A stretch of DNA of 24,720 bases from Chara braunii (lineage: Eukaryota; Streptophyta; Charophyceae; Charales; Characeae). The translations under genes and the position numbers were made by a program. The stretch is from assembly GCA_003427395.1 (NCBI GenBank), contig BFEA01000070.1, forward strand, positions 3,308,971 to 3,333,690, in the 5' to 3' direction. Positions within the stretch are counted from its first letter, which is position 1. The number at the start of each line of letters is the position of its first letter. Below, piece after piece: positions 19,891-24,720 of the stretch. The notes under the pieces were generated by a model that was given only the letters and a program-made list of their open reading frames with translations, did no database searches and was not told the origin of the DNA.

Positions 19891-21810
19891 CCTTGCGAAG
19901 GCTCCCCGGAGCATGAGATTCTTTCCCTTTTGACGTCTCAAACTTTCGATGGTCGATTCCTTCGAAACAATGCGAGGATAATTAATAATAGTTTATCGCT
20001 CACATCCTCGCGGTTGAAGCAACCGAGCGATGGTGTTCCAGGATTTCAGGGTCAACTTAGGGCTCAAGGTTCAATCTTCCATTGTGTCGGTGCATTGTTT
20101 GTGGGGGAAGGGGAACGTCCTCAGTTTGCGCAACTATACTTGCACGACCCTCAACGTTTGGACGACGCGATTGATCAAAGGGTAGATTTTTTTAACTTAC
20201 CTGCACATACACCCGATGACGAACTTGATCGAGCGAAACACGTATTGAGAAGGTTTCACGAATTGCTCCAACGATGTAACAATTTCGTGAAGGACTTTAT
20301 GACGGTCGTTGACCTTCCGCCGGAAGCGTTGAACGGGATGAAGCTTGTCATAAATCCGGATGTCGTGCCTGATGAGGAACATGCAAGGCATTATAACCGT
20401 CCTATGAGTTTACATGAGGTGTGTGTTCTGATAGTCGATGAACTCCTTCCTCGTGAGCTCGAAATGAGTTTGCGTGCTCCTCATCCGGGCGAGAGGCAGA
20501 TGGTTGTGGTTTCGGAATGTTCTCGAGCGCACAACTGCTTAAGGTTTGTTTTACTTTTCCCGGAGGGAATTGATAGTTGGTTTGTCCGACGTGCCTTGGA
20601 AGCTGGATGACCTCCAGGACTTAGTGCCAAGGAGTACTACGCATTTCATCTTCACGAGCTCGATGGTGAAAGACCTTGTCTCCTTTATGCAGCACGTCTC
20701 TTCCACGAGTTTTGTTGCATGACCTACGCTAAAGTTGAATCCCTCCGCTTAAAATGAGTGAATTTCCACCAGAAAGAATTGCGCTCGGAGTATTATCAGG
20801 ATTTACGAGACGTCGTGCAACAAAATCAACGTAGTGATGATGTTGGGACAAAAGTGGTTTTACCATCGAGGTTCACTGGGGGGCCCCAATATATGAGAGA
20901 AAGATATCACTACAGCATGACAATTGTGATGCGATTCGAAAAACCGGATCTTTTCATCACTATGACGTGCAACTCTAATTGGCCGGAGATCAAGCAAGCC
21001 CTATTGCCAGGTCAATGTCCTAACGACAGGCTGGATCTTCTGGCGCGAGTGTTCAAAGGTTATCTTGCACAACTGATTGATGAGATAAAGAACAAACGGA
21101 TCTTTGGTAGGGTGAATGAAATGTTGTATGTGGTGGAGTTTCAAAAAAGGGGTCTAACACACGCACATATATTGCTTATCCTGCATCCGGATGATAAAAT
21201 TCGGGATGCGGATGTTGTTGACAATGTGGTGTGTGTCGAGATTCCTCCGGAAGGGGAATTGAGAGAAAGGGTAGTCAAGTTCATGTTGCACGGGATTTAC
21301 GGTGCGGAGAAACGCGACGCTTCGTGTACGGAGGACGGAGAATGCACAAAAGGGTTTCTGAAAGACTTCATTTCAACAACAACATTCAAAGACGAAAAAA
21401 TGTACCCTTCGTATAGGAGAAGGAAACCAAGTGACGGTGGTTTTACGATTGTTCAAAATGGAGTCGTTTACGACAATCGGCGTATAGTCCCGTATAATCC
21501 GTACTTGCTAATGAGGTTTAATTGTCACTTAAATGTTGAATATTATGCTAACATCAAGGCGTGCAAGTATGTGTACAAAGGGTGCGATCGTGCTATGTTT
21601 TGCAAGCAAGATAATAATGCGCCCATCGACGAGATCAAATTATATTAAGATATGCGTGTTGTAGGTGCATGCGAAGCATGCTGACGTCTATTTGAGTTCG
21701 ACGTTGTGGAACAATGACCCGCGGTCGAAAGATTGACCGTGCAACTCAAAAACATGCAAAAAGTGCAATTCGAACCTGACACTGAGCATGACGTTGTTTT
21801 GCAAGGGCCC
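19891..21810 (+). pseudogene. Helitron-like N domain and HUH Rep nuclease
   Basis: The core of the rolling-circle initiator, which nicks and joins single-stranded DNA. Seen in order: QLYLHDPQRL and HARHYNRPMS (about 20128 and 20385), LLFPEGIDSW (about 20551), the LPSRFTGGPQYMRERY block (about 20853), KPDLFITMTCN (about 20944), the HUH motif in RGLTHAHILL (His codons 21160 and 21166), HGIYG, YRRR and VPYNPYLLMRFNCHLNVE (about 21490-21540). The tyrosine region reads ACKYVYKGCDRA, about four residues shorter than the family pattern KYxxKYVxKG, so one of the two catalytic tyrosines is missing. Stops: TGA at 20608, 20755, 21682 and 21715, TAA at 21646. The TGA at 21682 sits where EAxWR has a conserved tryptophan. 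A frame change follows in the G/C run near 21804-21815. Confidence 0.88.
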
Positions 21811-22551
21811 CCAAAACGAAATTGACGGCATGGATGAAACACAACTCTTTGAATAAACATGTTCCTAAACAGAAACTTCCTCTGTATGCAAAATCGTTAA
21901 TGCTCATGTCTGGGATAACAAACATAAGAAGTGAAACCGAAGAAAGCTTGATCTTCACAGTCGTTTCTTTGAAAAAATATCTCGGTTGCATCCCGTGAGG
22001 ATCACGGAAGGCGAACGATTCAATCTGCGCGTGTTGCTAAACCATGAACTTTATCGTGGGATACGCTCGTTTGCCGAAATTCGTACGGTGGACGGAGTTG
22101 GATACAATCCTTTTTGATCCGTGTGTCTTCGATTAGGCCTTTTGCAAACAGACGATGCATACGATCAATGAATCGACACAGCCTCAAAGCATTACATGCT
22201 TGAAGAAGTTCGTAAAATATTCGCTATGGTTCTCATGTTTGGTCCAGGGGACGATCGGGTTCATTTCTTCGAACGACACTGGGATAAGATGTGTGACGAT
22301 TTCAGTATCACGCAGACAATGAAATTGTTTCCCCGAACACTTTGCAATCGTTAGTGTTATTCCATCATATTTTGCAAGAGTCTGAAAAAAACATTTGTCA
22401 GTTCTGCCTTTATTATCCGACACCCGATAGGGAAACAATTGCTCAGAACATAACCAGACATTACGGGAACAGAATGGTATCCTCAATTCTAAACGACGAG
22501 TTGTCGTATGATCTGATTCAAATGCAACGCAAATATAACTCTAATTTTTGA
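21811..22551 (+). pseudogene. Helitron Rep-Hel linker between nuclease and helicase
   Basis: In a new frame the protein resumes with KTKLTAWMKHNS (about 21813) and HVWDNKHKK, then RLHPVRITEGERFNLRVLL (about 21978), AEIRTVDGVGY and LRLGLLQTDD, all typical of the segment linking the Helitron Rep domain to its PIF1-like helicase. TGAs lie at 21932 (a family tryptophan position, WDxxxxxW), 22115 and 22169. The frame changes back near 22340-22352, where a TAG also lies. A last segment, EKNICQFCLYYPTP, corresponds to the loosely conserved stretch that leads into the helicase and ends at a TGA at 22549. Confidence 0.8.
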
Positions 22552-22731
22552 CTTCTTCGTCCACGAGTGTTGGTGGAAAGAGTCGTTCGGGTTGTGCAAG
22601 AGAAAAAAACGTTGCGTGCTTTTGTCGATGCACCGACTGGAACAGGAAATACTTTTTGCATTGAAACAATTTTGGAGGGCACCAGGTCGCGTTCTGCCAT
22701 TGCATTGGCCGTCACGTCCAGTGGGATAAGT
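22552..22731 (+). pseudogene. PIF1-like helicase, N-terminal piece with defective Walker A
   Basis: This piece holds helicase motif I and the strand after it: AFVDAPTGTGNTFCIETIL, then SAIALAVTSSGI. In PIF1-family proteins the motif is GxGGTGKT(F/Y), and the lysine contacts the ATP phosphates. Here the codon at 22648-22650 is AAT (Asn), so ATP hydrolysis would be lost. The text stops abruptly at SSGI, where the foreign segment starts at 22732, and resumes at 23037 with the residues that normally follow. Confidence 0.85.
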
Positions 22732-23036
22732 TGAAACTTAAAAATTGTTAAAAAATAAGTTTCGTTGTTCAACCAATTATGTTGCTCAAACTACTGCTGA
22801 GAATGTAGCGCGTGCTGCTATTCCATTAGGAATTAGGTCAGTTGAAGTGAGAATCAAAGGTTTAGGTTATGGAAAGTCTTCGGCCTTACGTGGTTTACAA
22901 TAAGGATGTCTTATTATAACCAAGATTAGCGATGTAACTCCAACGTCACATAACGGATGTCGTCCTCCTAAGAAACGATGCGTATAATATCATATCATCG
23001 CTTCTGAGGATTGGCAGAGGCACGAACGAAGGAAGT
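22728..23036 (+). other. 301-bp insertion in the helicase gene with 4-bp flanking repeat
   Basis: AAGT occurs at both edges (22728-22731 and 23033-23036). Removing one copy and the 301 bp between joins GGGATAAGT to GCTACTCTT, which restores SGI-S-ATL, the expected junction between helicase motifs I and Ia. So the target site is read directly from the sequence. The cargo is mostly an rps11 fragment in the same orientation, plus 45 bp after its stop codon. Confidence 0.8.
22742..22987 (+). pseudogene. rps11: Mitochondrial-type ribosomal protein uS11 (rps11), C-terminal fragment
   Basis: uS11 is a small-subunit ribosomal protein that binds the 16S-type rRNA platform. The 81-codon frame reads STNYVAQTTAENVARAA, LGIRSVEVRIKGLGYGKSS, ALRGL, then after a TAA at 22901-22903 CLIITKISDVTP, HNGCRPPKK and a stop at 22985-22987. 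HNGCRPPKK plus an R-V end is the signature of uS11 from bacteria and organelles; the family is about 130 residues, so roughly the last 60 percent is present. KGLGYGK...ALRGL favours the mitochondrial form of algae and plants over the plastid form, which has GPGxGR. Differences from the usual signature (RCV for RRV, TSHNG for TPHNG, and the TAA) show it is not under selection. It must be a piece of organelle DNA copied into the nucleus. Confidence 0.88.
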
Positions 23037-24177
23037 GCTACTCTTTTGACGGGGATCGAACGTTTCACTCACGATTTCCCGCACTTTTGATACCTGATAA
23101 CATGCGTACCTTCTTGATTTCAAAACAAAGTGATCTTGCGGAGCTTATCGGCCGTGCTGACTTGATTGTTTGGGACGAGACTCCGATGAGTAACAAGTTT
23201 CACGTGGGAACTCTTGATATTACGCTTCGGGACCTCTGTAACAGTGACGAACCGTTTGGTGGGAAAGTCTTACTTCTTGCTGGGGATTTTATACAGGTTT
23301 TGCCCGTTGTGAAACACGGATCGCGAGCGCAACAAATTAATGCGTCCATTAAAATTTTTCCTTTGTGAAATTTTTTTGAGGTTCATCAACCGACCGAAAA
23401 TATGCGGATATCAATCTTGGGCAATGATGAAATTACACGAATGTATGGTCACTTTTTGATGCGTATTGGAAATGGTGACCATCCTCGTGTTGTTCCTAAT
23501 GAACCTGCTACGGTCAGATTGCCACGTGAGATTTGTACGGATAAACTGATTGATGAGTTGATTTTATGGACGTTTGATGATGTGTCCAACCATGTGGGGG
23601 ATGTTGATTATTTCTTGCCTCGGTTAATTCTATGCCCTACTAATGACGATGTTGGTCCTGTTAACAATTGTGTTCTTGACGACTTTCCTGGGGAGGTGCG
23701 TGACGTTTTTAGTGTTGATTATCCTGATTCGAATGATACCGGACTCAGTGTTGAGCGCGAGTTCTTAAACTCTCTCGACGAATCTAACCTTCTACCTCAC
23801 AAGTTGCGCAGCAAAGACTTTGCAATGGTACGAGGCTGATTCTGAAGAAGATCGTTAATGATGATTTCTTGGAAGTGACAATAATGCACACGGGTAAGAC
23901 AACACTAATCCCCAAGATTGATTTGACAAGTGATGGTGAGACCACGGGGTTCAAATGGTTTAGGAGGCAATTTCCAGTCCGTTTTGCTTTTGCTGTAACG
24001 ATTAACAAGTCGCAAGGACAAACTGTATCGCGTTCCGTGGTTTGGCTATGCAAAGCGGTTTTTGTACATGGTTAACTGTACGTTGCTTTGTGGCGTGTTG
24101 GCCATCCCAACAACATCCGTGTTGCATTGCCTGATAAGAATTTTTTTACGAAGAATATTTATATCATGAACTTTTAG
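23037..24177 (+). pseudogene. PIF1-like helicase, C-terminal piece
   Basis: After the insert the helicase resumes with ATL-DGDRTFHSRF (one base lost in the T run at 23043-23047). It continues with LISKQSDLAELI, Walker B as LIVWDETPM, GGKVLLLAGDFIQVLPVV (usual GDFRQ, so Arg is replaced by Ile), TENMRI, LPREI, PTNDDVGPVNN, and EFLNSLDESNLLPHKL. About 15 residues are deleted and the frame changes near 23810-23820, removing the MLLRN-type motif. It then reads RLCNGTRLI, KTTLIPKID, RRQFPVRFAFAVTINKSQGQ and HG-LYVALWRVGHPNNIRVAL up to a TAG at 24175-24177. Stops are a TGA at 23366, at the tryptophan of the family SxLWxxF block, and a TAA at 24073, where CAA (Gln) is expected. Confidence 0.88.
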
Positions 24178-24652
24178 GGTGAGTCATTCTTTTTTTTTTT
24201 TCGTTGAGCCTTCGCATTCCAAATAATTTCGTCATATTTTTTCTTTGCAAGCGACTCGCGAATGCCGCATAAGTATTTGCGGCATTCGTGCGAAGAGGAA
24301 ACCAATGGCAACCAGCAATACCACTCAATATGATACGAATATTACATCAAAAGTTGGAGCCGAACATTCGGAGAGGTCGAAAAAAAGTAGAAATGATGAG
24401 AGGTCGGTGAATCTTGGAAGTGAGCGTTCTCGGGACGGTCGTGGTCCTCTTGCTGGCCGACCAGCCAAGTTCGGTGCAGGATTTTTATTTTTTTTTCTAA
24501 CGCATGAAAAAAAAAAAAAAAAAAAACATGGCGTGTAGGGTTCAAAAAACCCTACACGCCCATATTTTTGGGGGAGACATTGTTGTTTTCTATTGCGGAA
24601 CAAAAAATAAAAACAGCAAAAAAAAGAAAAAACCCTTCGAATCTCCGCGCAA

Positions 24653-24686
<34 letters not shown>

Positions 24687-24720
24687 TCGGGCGGGGGTAG
24701 GGGGGGCGACCCCTCCCTCA
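24178..24720. other. Helitron 3' flank with strong hairpins and microsatellites
   Basis: Non-coding. CGAATGCCGC (24259-24268) pairs with GCGGCATTCG (24279-24288). GCTGG(CCGA)CCAGC lies near 24453-24466. A 13-bp perfect stem, 24530-24542/24548-24560, follows a run of about 20 A residues. A (GT)n run occupies about 24655-24685. Helitrons carry a hairpin shortly before their 3' end, but no CTRR follows either stem at the usual distance, so the end is left open. Confidence 0.7.

Larger units (their letters stand above)
18562..24177 (+). mobile_element. Degenerate Helitron (rolling-circle transposon), Rep-helicase region
   Basis: A single plus-strand reading path, crossing several stops and at least four frame changes, follows the Helitron order: N-terminal CxxCGAxxW zinc finger, Helitron-like N domain, HUH nuclease and tyrosine region, then a PIF1-family helicase ending in the HGxLYVAL block. 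Helitrons move as single strands by rolling-circle replication. The coding span is given here. The true element ends (5' TC, 3' CTRR after a hairpin) were not found, although strong hairpins lie beyond it at 24259-24288 and 24530-24560. The copy is non-autonomous: stops, frameshifts, a lost catalytic tyrosine, a lost Walker A lysine, a helicase deletion and a foreign 301-bp insert. Confidence 0.9.

Noticed and set aside
22742-22987. Plastid origin of the rps11 fragment
   Set aside because: The KGLGYGK...ALRGL and LIITKI stretches fit mitochondrial uS11 better than the plastid GPGxGR type; not fully excluded without alignment.

Overview
This is a non-bacterial, gene-poor stretch of a eukaryotic nuclear genome. 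Long poly-T/poly-A runs, many (CT)n, (CA)n and (GA)n microsatellites, minisatellites, a 145-base N gap and three decayed transposable elements fill it, and I see no intact host gene. A plant-lineage host fits best, possibly a streptophyte (charophyte) alga: the Helitron carries a plant/algal-type mitochondrial rps11 fragment, and a Ty3/gypsy chromovirus tail is present. The host assignment is inference.

Layout. 1-2700: pyrimidine-rich repeats, with a diverged 1.4-kb direct duplication, a 162-bp tandem pair and a 26-bp minisatellite. 2700-~4000: the 3' end of a Ty3/gypsy retrotransposon (integrase tail, chromodomain-like segment, polypurine tract and the start of a hairpin-rich LTR). 4190-4273: poly-T running into poly-A. 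5479-8570, minus strand: a decayed DDE transposase gene whose frame can be followed across several stops; it resembles the THAP-associated/Kolobok-like group. 8571-12600: microsatellites and two tandem arrays; the larger has ~180-bp units, each with a fixed core followed by CT, CA and A-rich tracts. 12830-13480, 14510-14680 and 17216-17450: islands of perfect nested hairpins. 18562-24177, plus strand: a degenerate Helitron Rep-helicase gene (zinc finger, HUH Rep domain, PIF1-like helicase).

The Helitron is the richest part. Most of its stops are TGA, several at family-conserved tryptophan positions. One catalytic tyrosine of the Rep pair and the Walker A lysine are gone, so the copy cannot be autonomous. 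Between helicase motifs I and Ia a 301-bp segment interrupts the gene, flanked by a 4-bp AAGT repeat; it encodes the C-terminal part of a mitochondrial-type ribosomal protein uS11 (rps11). This organelle-to-nucleus insertion into a mobile element is the strongest unusual observation.

No genes here work together as a pathway: the window is a graveyard of unrelated mobile elements embedded in simple and structured repeats.
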